DNA from: Candidatus Schekmanbacteria bacterium
GTDB taxonomy: Bacteria > CSSED10-310 > JACPHN01
Direction of reading: 5' to 3'
Assembly (NCBI GenBank): GCA_016188575.1
Contig: JACPHN010000112.1
Coordinates: forward strand, 51,497-115,496
DNA: 64,000 nt
In this document: piece by piece, positions 37,506 to 46,352 of the stretch
How the letters are laid out: every line of letters begins with the position of its first letter
Position numbering within the stretch: the stretch's first letter is position 1
Translations under genes and position numbers: made by a program
Notes under the pieces: generated by a model
The model's input: the letters and a program-made list of their open reading frames with translations, nothing else
Told to the model about the DNA's origin: nothing
Databases searched by the model: none

Positions 37506-37858
37506 GGGTCACGCTCTCGTTGCCCGTCTTGGAAATTGGGCTGATCCTTCTCGCGGACATGCCGTTGGCGACGTACGAGTATCCCTTGGAGCGTGGGCAG
37601 AACCTGACTTCGGAGCAGATCGCGGTCAGGTACTCCCGGCGGGCGCTCGTGAAATACGGGATCGACGTCTACAAGATCATGCCCGTTGCTCATGAGGAGT
37701 GGGGCGGCGATGTTTTTCTAGCCGGTCCGAATGACGAGGGCCCCGGAACCGTGCACTGGGACCACGCGGACATGCCTCGACGCTACGATTACTACGTCGT
37801 GGTGAACATAGATCGACAGCGCGGCCGCATCGGATGCAAGGTTGGACGTCCACACTGA
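37466..37858 (+). CDS. Single-pass membrane protein, candidate immunity protein of the RHS tip
   Basis: A 130-residue protein with an N-terminal signal anchor (LLWVVGVTLSLPVLEIGLILL) and a soluble part containing LTSEQIAVRYSRRALVKYG and YDYYVVVNIDRQRGR. Its start overlaps the RHS stop, the arrangement seen for RHS immunity genes, so I infer that role; the family itself is not recognised. It lacks a roughly 41-residue segment present in its neighbour copy, the gap falling at the shared residues QNL, which suggests deletion between short repeats. Confidence 0.6.
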   Translation: MMSRRKKVLLWVVGVTLSLPVLEIGLILLADMPLATYEYPLERGQNLTSEQIAVRYSRRALVKYGIDVYKIMPVAHEEWGGDVFLAGPNDEGPGTVHWDHADMPRRYDYYVVVNIDRQRGRIGCKVGRPH

Positions 37859-37896
37859 ACCGCGACTTTGATGATACTGTCAGGTGAAGCGAATGA

Positions 37897-37978
37897 GGAC
37901 TGGGATGGCACCTCGAGCTGTGGATTCTGGGCGGGGCCATGATGAGCCGGCGCAAGAAGGTGCTGCTTTGGGTCGTCG
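37897..37978 (+). repeat. Direct repeat: orphan RHS tip end plus start of second membrane-protein gene, copy 2
   Basis: Second copy of the unit at 37424-37505, offset by 473 bases. It again encodes DWDGTSSCGFWA and then a stop overlapping an ATGATG start, although no RHS shell precedes it. Confidence 0.75.
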
Positions 37979-38465
37979 CGGTCGTTCTCTCCTTGCCGCT
38001 CCTGGAGATCGCGTTGATCTTCATCGCCGACATGCCTTTGGCAACATACGACCTTCCCTTGGAGGGGAGGCAGAATCTGGCGGCGGCAGACTGTCTGGGC
38101 CTCAAACTTGTGCTCGACGCCACTCCAGGAGACGGGAAGCCGCCTGGCACGCGATATCTGTTGGAGCCAGGGTCGCCGAAGTGTAAACCACATTCGGCCG
38201 ACGCCCAGAACCTGACGTCGGAGCAGATCGCCGTGAGGTACTCCCGGCGTGCGCTCGTGAACTACGGAGTTGACGTCTACAAGATCATGCCCATTGCTCA
38301 TAAGGAGTGGGGCAACGTTTTTTTTCAACCGGCACGAATGACCCGGACCGCGGGAGCGTCTACTGGGATGATCTGGACAAGCCTCGACGATATAACTACG
38401 TTGTCACTGTCACCATTGACAGATGGAACAGACGCGTCGAATGCAAGATCAGGCGGCCACATTGA
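37939..38465 (+). pseudogene. Second paralogue of the membrane protein, frameshifted at a T8 run
   Basis: The start MMSRRKKVLLWVV and anchor match the upstream paralogue. Then comes an extra segment with two Cys (DCLGLKLVLDATPGDG, PKCKPHSA), followed by the shared NLTSEQIAVRYSRRALVNYG and YKIMPIAHKEWG. At the T8 run 38318-38325 the frame changes; the expected C-terminus (GTNDPDRG, RRYNYVVTVTIDRW, VECKIRRPH) is present in another frame and ends at TGA 38463-38465. Changing the run to six or nine T restores it. The uninterrupted frame instead runs to 38781 as unrelated sequence. About 170 residues if intact. Confidence 0.6.
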
Positions 38466-38679
38466 CCCTTCGCTCCGTTGTTTTTCTCACTCCAGGAGGG
38501 ACCAAGCAGTCTCGCCAAGCATTGTTCCTGGCCGGGCTGGCGTGACGATTGCGCCGATTTTCGCCAGCCCTCAACGCGAGCTTGCGCTCATCGCGCCGGA
38601 CTTCGCTCGCGTCGTCCATGTTGCGCTCGCCATGCTGGTTTCACCCTTGCGCGCGAAGATTCTCCCGACGACCTTGCCG

Positions 38680-39927
38680 TCAAGTCTGGCGAGCGGCTTC
38701 GCAATGTCTGCCAGAAAGATCACGCTCGGGCGCCACCACGACCACACCAGCGGCCGCCAACGCCGCTACCTCGCCAGGTGACCGCCCCAACACCTTCCCG
38801 AGCACCTCCGCCGTATGCTCGCCCAGGCGCGGCGGCGGCAGCTCCGCGTGCGCCGGGGTGCGACTGAAGTGCTGAAATGGGCTCGCCGGCATCGCTAGCG
38901 GCGGGAGCTCGGGCCGAAGCAACGTCCAGATCGCGTTCCTTGCTCCCACCTGCGGATCGGTGAACGCGTCGGCAACGGTGTTGACAGGAGCCGCCGGAAT
39001 CCCCGCTGCCCGGCAGCGCGCGATCCACTGCTCCTTGTTCCCGCCCGCAAAGCTCTCCGCCAATTGTGAGACCAGCGCGGCGCGGTTCGCAACCCGAGAG
39101 GCGTTGGTGGCAAAACGCGCGTCCTCGGCCAGCCAAGACCTCTCAAGGAGTGCCGCAAGCCGGGCGAATTGCGCATCATTGCCAACAGCAACCACAAACC
39201 ACCCATCCGACGCGGCGAATGCCTGATACGGCACGATTTGCGGATGGCCCGTTCCCTGCCGCTGCGGTACTTCACCGTCGAGGAGATACCCCTGAGCCTG
39301 ATTGACCAGCGCCGCCAGGCCGACCTCGTACAGCGACAGGTCTATCCACTGGCCCATTCTGGACCGCTCACGCTCGAGCAACGCCGTGACGACGGCAAAC
39401 GCCGCGGACAACCCGGTCAGCACGTCGATCCACGCGACTCCCAACTTCATCGGACTGCCATCGGGCTCGCCCGTGATGCTCATCAGACCCGTCATCGCCT
39501 GCAAGGCCGCGTCGTAGCCCGCCTCCTCAGCCCGCGGGCCGCTGTGGCCATAGCCCGTTATGGATACGTAGATCAGCCGTGGATTTCCACGCGAAAGGTT
39601 TTCGTAGTCCAGGCCGTAGCGTTGCAGGTCCCCTACCTTGAAGTTCTCGACGAGGACATCGGCGCGGGTGGATAGCTCCCGCACCAGTGTTTGCCCGGCA
39701 GACTGGCGCAAGTCGACGGCCAGCCCCTTCTTCCCGCGATTGGTCGCGAGATAGTAGGCGCTCTCCTCGCCGGAAAACGGCGGCCCCCAGCGCCTGGTGT
39801 CGTCGCCCCACGGCGCCTCGACTTTCCACACTTCCGCGCCCAGGTCGGCCAGCGTCTGGGTACAGTACGGGCCCGCCAATATCCGCGACAAGTCGAGCAC
39901 TCGAATTCCACTCAAGGCACCGCCCAT
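38680..39927 (-). CDS. CaiB/BaiF family (family III) CoA-transferase
   Basis: A 415-residue enzyme that moves CoA between carboxylic acids through an Asp-bound anhydride. Seen: IRVLDLSRILAGPYCTQTLADLGAEVWKVE, split here only by normal spacing, LATNRGKKGLAVDL, GYDAALQAMTGLMSITGEPDG with the probable catalytic Asp, and GYLLDGEVPQRQGTGHP. ATG 39927 has AAGGAG eight bases upstream; a longer open frame reaches 40050. The last 15 or so residues look like read-through beyond the family's usual end. It stands alone, so the acid substrate cannot be inferred. Confidence 0.9.
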   Translation of the reverse strand: MGGALSGIRVLDLSRILAGPYCTQTLADLGAEVWKVEAPWGDDTRRWGPPFSGEESAYYLATNRGKKGLAVDLRQSAGQTLVRELSTRADVLVENFKVGDLQRYGLDYENLSRGNPRLIYVSITGYGHSGPRAEEAGYDAALQAMTGLMSITGEPDGSPMKLGVAWIDVLTGLSAAFAVVTALLERERSRMGQWIDLSLYEVGLAALVNQAQGYLLDGEVPQRQGTGHPQIVPYQAFAASDGWFVVAVGNDAQFARLAALLERSWLAEDARFATNASRVANRAALVSQLAESFAGGNKEQWIARCRAAGIPAAPVNTVADAFTDPQVGARNAIWTLLRPELPPLAMPASPFQHFSRTPAHAELPPPRLGEHTAEVLGKVLGRSPGEVAALAAAGVVVVAPERDLSGRHCEAARQT

Positions 39928-40440
39928 GATCCGCTCCTTCCGAAGTAGCCGCAAGCTCCAAAGCCGCTCATCCATTGGCCAGCCGGTCCGAAACCCCGCC
40001 CAAACATGTCGCCGTCCCAAAACGCGTGATGCACAGGGTCGCACCTGCACCCGTATCTCGGCGCGATCAAGCGCGCCGCTGCCGCCTCGCGAAGAGCGTA
40101 GGCGCGCGACTTATCGCGCGCCAATACCGAAACGAGCTCTGGTTTGGTGATCTCCAAAAATGTGCATCACGCGTCAAACGCCGACATCCTCAATTGATAC
40201 ACCCGACGCGGGCGCGGCGGGCGCGCGTCGTGGCAGTATGCGCCATAAGGGATGGCCTCCTCCGCCCCCGCCCCCCGGTCCACGTCGATCGCCGTTCCCA
40301 AAATCCGCACGACAAACGCCATGAAGCGGTTTCGCCTGCGGCAACTGACGTGGCCTCAATTTTGCATGCTATTTACCGTAGCCCCGCCGGCTTGACCAGC
40401 AGCGGCATTCTCACCCAGGGCGCAGCTCGGAGGATTTGGC
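39928..40440. other. Divergent intergenic region
   Basis: This 513-base spacer lies between the CoA-transferase and the small secreted protein gene. It contains REP-like copy 2 at 39980-40013 and a very G+C-rich tract near 40200-40280. Short open frames in both directions have no family signature or ribosome-binding site. Confidence 0.5.
39980..40013 (-). repeat. REP-like dispersed repeat, copy 2
   Basis: Inverse-oriented copy of the unit at 9278-9311, matching at 32 of 34 positions. It lies upstream of the CoA-transferase gene. Confidence 0.6.
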
Positions 40441-40977
40441 ATGAAGCGAGGGTTCGTCAGCGGTTTCCTTCTGGCTCTCACACTGGTCTCGGCCTTCGGC
40501 GTGAACCGCAGCGGGCAGGCGGCCACGGCATCCGGACCGACCCCTGGTCCCATCATCGTCTTCAGAACACCGACACCCACGCCAACGCCCACGCCAACGC
40601 CTCGCCTGCAGCTTGGCTCGACGATTGGCCCGATCACCTCGCCCAATCTCTCAGGGTTGCTGGGGGGCGACGATGCCGATTGTACGGCCGCCAACATCGA
40701 CTTCTGCTACGATTGCGTGGAAATCACCTACGGCGAGACCTGCCAGGGCCTGGTCGACCTCCTGGCGGCGGGGGAATGCGACCCCGACCTCGACACGCCC
40801 CTGTATTCCCCCATCTTTGTCGAAGGCGAAGTAGCGGGCGACGCGGCTGACTGCGCCCTGGACATCGACGACGCCATTCAGGGATGCACCGATCTGGGCC
40901 TCGTCGAGATCGAGTGCGACACATACTCCCCACCGCCGCCGCCCAGTGGGCGTTCCTTCTGCGACGTCAGCCAGTAG
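40441..40977 (+). CDS. Small secreted Cys-rich protein with Thr-Pro linker
   Basis: A 178-residue exported protein starting at ATG 40441, six bases after GGAGGA. The signal peptide (FLLALTLVSAFGVNRSGQA) is followed by a linker of Thr-Pro dipeptides (PTPTPTPTPTPRL), then an acidic domain with nine or so cysteines (DCTAANIDFCYDCVE, GETCQGL, GECDPD, GDAADCALD, GCTDLG, IECDTY) and a proline run near the end. The linker style resembles that of the RHS protein. Disulphides are likely; the function is unknown. Confidence 0.65.
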   Translation: MKRGFVSGFLLALTLVSAFGVNRSGQAATASGPTPGPIIVFRTPTPTPTPTPTPRLQLGSTIGPITSPNLSGLLGGDDADCTAANIDFCYDCVEITYGETCQGLVDLLAAGECDPDLDTPLYSPIFVEGEVAGDAADCALDIDDAIQGCTDLGLVEIECDTYSPPPPPSGRSFCDVSQ

Positions 40978-41013
40978 GCGTCGGCTCCGGCTCACCCCAC
41001 CGCCCGGCGACGC

Positions 41014-44000
41014 TCAGCCTCGCCTATCCGCAAGAGCGTCGCCGTGGACGAGCTCGCGCCCGGCCTCGTAGGCCGCCTGCGCCTGGCATAGCCGGCGCAG
41101 CGCACCTTCCACCAACACTCCGGCCGCGCCCGCGGTGGTATCTCCGACCAGCTCGTGCACCTGCCGCAATGACTCTGCCGCGGATTCCCCGCTTGCCAGG
41201 CATACGTGGCCCCGCTCACACAACGCCTCCGCGAGCTCGGAGCGACGGTCGATACTCGCGAACAGGGCGACCGCTCGCTCGATGAGCGGCACGAGTACCG
41301 AGGGCGCGTGCCCCGAGCGACGCCGAAGCCGTACCGTCTCCACGAGCGCCAACCCCTCCAGCAGCGGATCCGCCAGCTCGCCCGCCATCGCGAGCGCCTG
41401 CGCCAGCGCGGCCTCCGCTGCCTCCAGTGCACCGCTCGCCGCCGAGACACTGCCAATGTTGATGAGCAAGGCCCCCTGATTCCAGCGACTGCCAAGCGTC
41501 TGGAAAATCCGCAGTGCGCGCGTGTACGACTCCCGCGCCTCCTCCAGGTCGCCCGCATCCTCGTGAACCGTCCCCAGGTTGGACAGCAGCATGCCTTCTC
41601 GGCGGATATCCCCGATTTCCCTGGCGATCACCAGCGACGCGCACAACAAATCCGCGGCTTCCCGCCGCCTGCCCATGGCGCGGGCAATCACCCCCAGATT
41701 GAACAGCGCGAGCAGCGTTTGGTGCTTGCTGGCAGATGAGCGCGCCAGCGACAGCGCGGCCCCGAACTGAATCTCCGCCTCCTGCAGCGCTCCCCGGCCC
41801 CATTGTAAGGTTCCGAGATTGCTGCGGGCTTCTGACTCCAGCCGCCGGTCGCCGTCCGCAATCGCCCGCGCCAACACGCCCTGGTATAGCGCCTCCGCCT
41901 CATCCATGCGATATTGCCGATAGCGGAGGTTGCCAATGGACGTAAGCAACCTGGCCTGCGTCGGCCGATCCACGTGAGCCAGCCCCGCGGCGCGCGCAGC
42001 CTCGAGTGTCCGCTCGGCCTCCGCCACCTCCCCGCGCGCGAGCAACACGAGCCCCGCACCGTGTAACGCCGTGCATTCGAGCACCGGCGCTCCCAACTGC
42101 CGCGCCATCGCGACCGCCCTCTCCTGCTGAGCGAGCGCCTCATTCAGCCGGCCGACGAGCACGAGAATCCTCCCAAGCTCGTTGTGCAATTCCACCGCCG
42201 CGGCGGACGGAGCCGGCGTCAGCGCCACGCACTTGAGCAGCAGACTGATCGCCTCCGAATTCGCGAAACGGTCTGCAGCCAGGCGAGCGGACCGCACGTA
42301 GCAGCTCAGTGCTTTCGCTGCTTCTCCCGCCTGCTCCCAGTGCTCGCCGAGGCGCGCCGCCCCCACATCGCGACCTGCGCTGTCGCTGGCGGCGCCGCCT
42401 CCTTCTTCGGCGGTGAGAACCTCAGCCGCTCGCCTGTGGAGCTCCTTGCGGCGGTCGCCATCCAGCTCGCCGTGGGCGACCTCGCGAAGCTTGTCGTGAC
42501 AAAAGCGCAAGCTGTCCGCGCTGTCCGCTTCCTGTAACACCTGCCGCCGCATCAGCTCGTGCGCTGCCGCGCGAAAATCCGTGTCCGCGAGCCTGGCCAC
42601 CGCGCGCACGGTTTCGGCCCGCGCCTCGCGGCCGAGCACCGCGGCGGCGGCCAACGTCGCCTGCTCCACCGAAGTCAAGCCTTGTAGGCGCCGCCTGACG
42701 AGCTCTTGCAAGCTGCTCGGCAGGCCGAGATGCTGGAGGGTTTCTTCCGAGATGGCGCCCGCCGCCAGCCGCCAATCGCCGCTGCCGTCGCGCACGAGCA
42801 GCCCCTCCTGCGCGGCCGCATACAGATACTCCGCGACAAAAAACGGATTCCCCTCCGAGTGCCGCATGAGGTGCTTCGCCAGGCCTTCGCTGAGCGCCGC
42901 CGTGGAGAGCATGTCGCTCGTCATCTCGGCCACGGACCCTTGATCCAGCCGCCCGAGCTCGAGCACAGAGACGCCCGGCCGTGCCGCCAGTGCCGACAGC
43001 GTCACCTCTTCGTGCTCGCTTCGGCACGTCCCGACGATGAGAATGGCCGGCGTGATCAGGTGTCCACCGCGGACCGCGAAATCCAAAAAGCCCAACGTGA
43101 GCTCGTCGGCCCACTGCAAGTCATCGATGATCAGCAGCAGGCGCTCCGCCTCCGAAAACGCCTTCAGAGCCTCGGCCAGATACGCGTACAGACGCAGTTG
43201 CGCCTCTTTTGGCGGGAGCTGCTCGGGAGCGGGGTAGCGGTCGAGACCCGGCAGCGTCGCCATGGTCGGTTCGTAGTCGGCTAACACCCGGGCGCGCTTG
43301 CCGAGAATCTTGTCGGCCGCATCCGGCGGAGTGCCGGAGCGGCAATAGTCGGTCATCACCTGCAGCCACCGCCGCAGACCCCCGAGCGGGACCGCTCTCC
43401 GATCGGGGCACTCGCTCGTCAGGACCATCATCCCCTCCGCGGCTCCATGCCTGGCCAGCTCCACGACGAGCCGTGTCTTGCCGATGCCGCTTTCGCCGCG
43501 GATCAGAGCGAAGCCGCCCTGCTCGGAGATCAGTGCCTTGTCAACTTGCCTTTTCAGCCAGTCCACATCTCCGCGCCGCCCATGGAAGCCCGGCCGATAC
43601 AGGTACGTTCGCGGCAGCGGAGCGCCGCTCCAGATGCCGTCCTGCGCCCTTACGCCGGCAGCGCGCAGCCGGGCAGCCACGGCTTCAGCATAGCCGATGC
43701 GATGCCTGGGGTTCTTTTGGAGCAAGCCCATCACCACGCCCTCGACCGCGCTCGCCAGCCCCTCGACAAGCCGCGACGGCGGTGTGATCGGCTGGCGCAA
43801 GTGCCCACCGATGACGTGGTTTTGCGTCCCGACAAACGGCGGCCGCCCCGTAAGCAGCTCATACAGGATGCAGCCGAGCGCGTAGAGATCCGCTCTCCCA
43901 TCGGGGAGGCGGTTTTGCAGCACTTCTGGCGCGATGTATTGCAGGGTGCCGCCGGGCTGAAAAACCTCGAGCGCCTCACGGGAGCCGCCATCGGTCTCGG

Positions 44001-44619
44001 CCCGCACGTGGCGAGTCCACCGCGCCATGCCGAAATCGACGATCACGGGGACGTCCTGGTCCGACACGATGATGTTCGCGGGCTTGAGGTCGCCGTGAAC
44101 GATGCCCTCGCCGTGAAGGTAGGCGAGCGGGCCGCATAATCTCGCGACCATCGTCGACAGGCGACGCTGGGCATCGGCGGAGAGTGCCAGACGCTCGGCA
44201 TTCACCGGCACCGCCGGCGGCGCCGAGCTGCTGGCCACGGCCCGCGGGCTCGGCAGCGTGGCACTGTTTCCCGTTGCGGCGTCACCCGCGGCGCGAATCT
44301 CGCAGCCGCGAATTCCGAGCGTCACGCCGACCACGAGCTGCATCGCGTACCAGGGCATGCCTGCTTCCACACCATCGTCCACGACGCGCACAATCCCCGG
44401 GTGGCACAGGCTCCGCAGCGCCTGAATCTCACGGCGGATGCTCTCCAGTAACCGCATGTCCGCCACCTTCACTACCTTGAGCGCCGCGATCGCTCCGGTT
44501 GCAACATGAATGCCGCGATACACCGTGCCCATGCCGCCAGCGCCGAGCCTGCCGGCGACGGCGTACGGGCCGATACGTTCCGGCATTGCGCTCGCCGGGG
44601 ATCCCTCATCGAGTCTCAT
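41014..44619 (-). CDS. Ser/Thr protein kinase - AAA ATPase - TPR signalling protein (PknK-like), second copy
   Basis: About 1201 residues with the same order of domains as the gene at 16237. Kinase at residues 15-300: LGAGGMGTVY, Lys in AALKVVKV, VHGDLKPAN (Arg of HRD replaced by Gly), DFGMARW, YIAPEVLQ. A roughly 45-residue insert rich in Ala, Ser and Pro separates the two lobes. NTPase at about 340-650: GESGIGKTRLV and LLLIIDDLQWADE. TPR array at about 770-1180. ATG 44619 is the best start; an in-frame TTG at 44655 and an ATG 11 codons later are alternatives. It is a single gene with no adjacent substrate candidates. Confidence 0.88.
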   Translation of the reverse strand: MRLDEGSPASAMPERIGPYAVAGRLGAGGMGTVYRGIHVATGAIAALKVVKVADMRLLESIRREIQALRSLCHPGIVRVVDDGVEAGMPWYAMQLVVGVTLGIRGCEIRAAGDAATGNSATLPSPRAVASSSAPPAVPVNAERLALSADAQRRLSTMVARLCGPLAYLHGEGIVHGDLKPANIIVSDQDVPVIVDFGMARWTRHVRAETDGGSREALEVFQPGGTLQYIAPEVLQNRLPDGRADLYALGCILYELLTGRPPFVGTQNHVIGGHLRQPITPPSRLVEGLASAVEGVVMGLLQKNPRHRIGYAEAVAARLRAAGVRAQDGIWSGAPLPRTYLYRPGFHGRRGDVDWLKRQVDKALISEQGGFALIRGESGIGKTRLVVELARHGAAEGMMVLTSECPDRRAVPLGGLRRWLQVMTDYCRSGTPPDAADKILGKRARVLADYEPTMATLPGLDRYPAPEQLPPKEAQLRLYAYLAEALKAFSEAERLLLIIDDLQWADELTLGFLDFAVRGGHLITPAILIVGTCRSEHEEVTLSALAARPGVSVLELGRLDQGSVAEMTSDMLSTAALSEGLAKHLMRHSEGNPFFVAEYLYAAAQEGLLVRDGSGDWRLAAGAISEETLQHLGLPSSLQELVRRRLQGLTSVEQATLAAAAVLGREARAETVRAVARLADTDFRAAAHELMRRQVLQEADSADSLRFCHDKLREVAHGELDGDRRKELHRRAAEVLTAEEGGGAASDSAGRDVGAARLGEHWEQAGEAAKALSCYVRSARLAADRFANSEAISLLLKCVALTPAPSAAAVELHNELGRILVLVGRLNEALAQQERAVAMARQLGAPVLECTALHGAGLVLLARGEVAEAERTLEAARAAGLAHVDRPTQARLLTSIGNLRYRQYRMDEAEALYQGVLARAIADGDRRLESEARSNLGTLQWGRGALQEAEIQFGAALSLARSSASKHQTLLALFNLGVIARAMGRRREAADLLCASLVIAREIGDIRREGMLLSNLGTVHEDAGDLEEARESYTRALRIFQTLGSRWNQGALLINIGSVSAASGALEAAEAALAQALAMAGELADPLLEGLALVETVRLRRRSGHAPSVLVPLIERAVALFASIDRRSELAEALCERGHVCLASGESAAESLRQVHELVGDTTAGAAGVLVEGALRRLCQAQAAYEAGRELVHGDALADRRG

Positions 44620-44853
44620 GGCCGTTAGTTTCGCCGGCAAGCGCGGGCGAGTCAACGGGTGCCGCCGCCGCGGTGAGCCGCCGCCGTACCGCTTGCCGGG
44701 AGCGGCGACGTCCGTGTATCATGGGCCGGTACGTCTTCCCTGTCCGCGGCAGCGAGCGCGCGCTGCGCTCAGCGCTGCCGGCCCTGCGCCGCCTGCCCCG
44801 CACCCGCTTGTAGACGAGCTCTGATTATCCCGCCCTCACAAGGTCTCTCGCCA

Positions 44854-45417
44854 ATGAGCATCCGCTTCTGCACCAGCGCCGTCTTTCCCGCACCGCCCGA
44901 CCGCGTCGCCGCAATTGCCTGGGACGAACGGTTTCGCGACGAGCTCTGCGCGCGCCTGCGCGTCGAGAGTCTGCGAGAGTACTACTTTCGAGATACCACC
45001 GAAGCCATCGAGCTCAAGTACGAGGTGATCGTGAAGCGGACGCTACCGGATTGGGTCCGGCGCGTGATTGGTGATATCCGCATCGGCTACATCTCGGAGG
45101 AGCGGTTCGACAAACACTCCCGAGTCTTGGAGGCGAAAATGGTATCCCAGGCCCTCGCAGATCGGATTGGGGGAGCCGGGAGGTGGATGATCACGGAGCT
45201 ACCTGGCGGCATGACCCAACGCGAATATTGCGGTGAGCTCTGGATCGACGTGCCCCTCGTCGGAGGCCGCATGGAACGTGGTCTCGCGGCGACCATCGAG
45301 CGTGACTACGCCCGTTCCAACGAGCTCATCGCCGAGTGGGTGGCGCGCGACCGGGAAGCTCTGGCATGCGGGAGGCCTCTGCTCGAGCTGCACCAGCCAC
45401 GCCCGCTCGGCGCCTGA
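44854..45417 (+). CDS. DUF2505 family protein
   Basis: A 187-residue protein matching the DUF2505 pattern, a START/SRPBCC-like fold that usually binds lipids or hydrophobic ligands: FCTSAVFPAPPDRVAAIAWD at the start, a strand pattern with KYEVIVKRTLPDWV, and GGRMERGLAATIERDYARSN near the end. No signal peptide is present. It is monocistronic; the ligand is unknown. Confidence 0.75.
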   Translation: MSIRFCTSAVFPAPPDRVAAIAWDERFRDELCARLRVESLREYYFRDTTEAIELKYEVIVKRTLPDWVRRVIGDIRIGYISEERFDKHSRVLEAKMVSQALADRIGGAGRWMITELPGGMTQREYCGELWIDVPLVGGRMERGLAATIERDYARSNELIAEWVARDREALACGRPLLELHQPRPLGA

Positions 45418-45439
45418 AGCGCCGCGATCAGCCCTTCGT

Positions 45440-45471
45440 CAGCCGGTCTGAAACTCCGCCCTTCAGGGCGG
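45440..45471 (-). repeat. REP-like dispersed repeat, copy 3
   Basis: Diverged copy sharing GGCGGAGTTTCAGACCGG with the other two. This copy also has a perfect palindrome CCGCCCT-TC-AGGGCGG at 45456-45471, so it could fold as a hairpin between two convergent genes. Confidence 0.55.
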
Positions 45472-45487
45472 AAGCGCTTGCGCCGCC

Positions 45488-46297
45488 TCACCACCCACTG
45501 ATGCCGGCGGCGAAGCGCCGGACTTCGCGGTGCAGCCGCTCCGCAGCTTCAATGTGAACGAGGTGGCCGGCGTTGGCGATTTCTACGACCTCGGCATGCG
45601 GGAGCTCGGCGGCCAGGCGGGCAATGATCGGCCGAAAATGCGGCGCGGAACGTTCGCCGTACACGAGAAGCGTGGGGACGGCGTGGTTCCTGAGGACATT
45701 CCAGTCGGGACGGTAAGCGTCGGCAGCGGCAATGTCCTCGGCAATGGCGCGGTGGAGGCTCAGACTCGCCGCCAGCCGCCGCTTGGGGATGCGATCGTAA
45801 ACGGCATCGCCGAGGACGGTTCGCAGAAAGAGCTCTGCCGCCCGCTCACCGCCTTCCGCCGCCAGCACGCGGGCAAACGCGTCACAGAAAGCGCGGTGCT
45901 GCTCGCGATCCGGAGCTGCGGCCACCAGCGGTGGCTCGCAGGCAATCACCCCCCGCAACAGCTCGGGATGCCGTGCCGCTACCTCGATGCAGACCACCGC
46001 GCCAAAACTGCTGCCGAGTAGCAGCACCGGATCGCCAAAGAGCGCGCGAATGAGACATGCGGCGTCCTCCGCGTGGTCCTCCACGCGTTGGCTGCCCCGA
46101 TCGTCGCGCCGCGGTGAGCGGCGCGTACCCCGCCGATCGTAGGCCACGACATCGAAAGCGCCGTTCAGCGCGCTCAGTTGGGGTGCCCACGTGCCGGCAT
46201 CCGTCGCGCTGCCGTGGATCAAGACGAGGCCCGGGCCCTGACCGCGGCGCTCGACGTACAGCGAAACCACTTCTTGATTGGATTCGTCTCGGGACAA
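45488..46297 (-). CDS. Alpha/beta hydrolase
   Basis: A 269-residue hydrolase with the standard order: oxyanion HGSATDAG, YDRRGTRRSP, nucleophile elbow GSSFGA, acid-containing LLVYGERSAP, and catalytic His in NAGHLVHIEAAE. The fold is used by esterases, peroxidases and C-C hydrolases, so the substrate cannot be told. The start is TTG 46297 with GGAAGAG seven bases upstream. It follows the TraB-family gene by 55 bases on the same strand and may be cotranscribed. Confidence 0.85.
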   Translation of the reverse strand: MSRDESNQEVVSLYVERRGQGPGLVLIHGSATDAGTWAPQLSALNGAFDVVAYDRRGTRRSPRRDDRGSQRVEDHAEDAACLIRALFGDPVLLLGSSFGAVVCIEVAARHPELLRGVIACEPPLVAAAPDREQHRAFCDAFARVLAAEGGERAAELFLRTVLGDAVYDRIPKRRLAASLSLHRAIAEDIAAADAYRPDWNVLRNHAVPTLLVYGERSAPHFRPIIARLAAELPHAEVVEIANAGHLVHIEAAERLHREVRRFAAGISGW

Positions 46298-46352
46298 CGA
46301 TCGCTCTTCCGGCAGTCACCATCGCCCGCGGCCAGGCGACCCCAGCTTGCTC

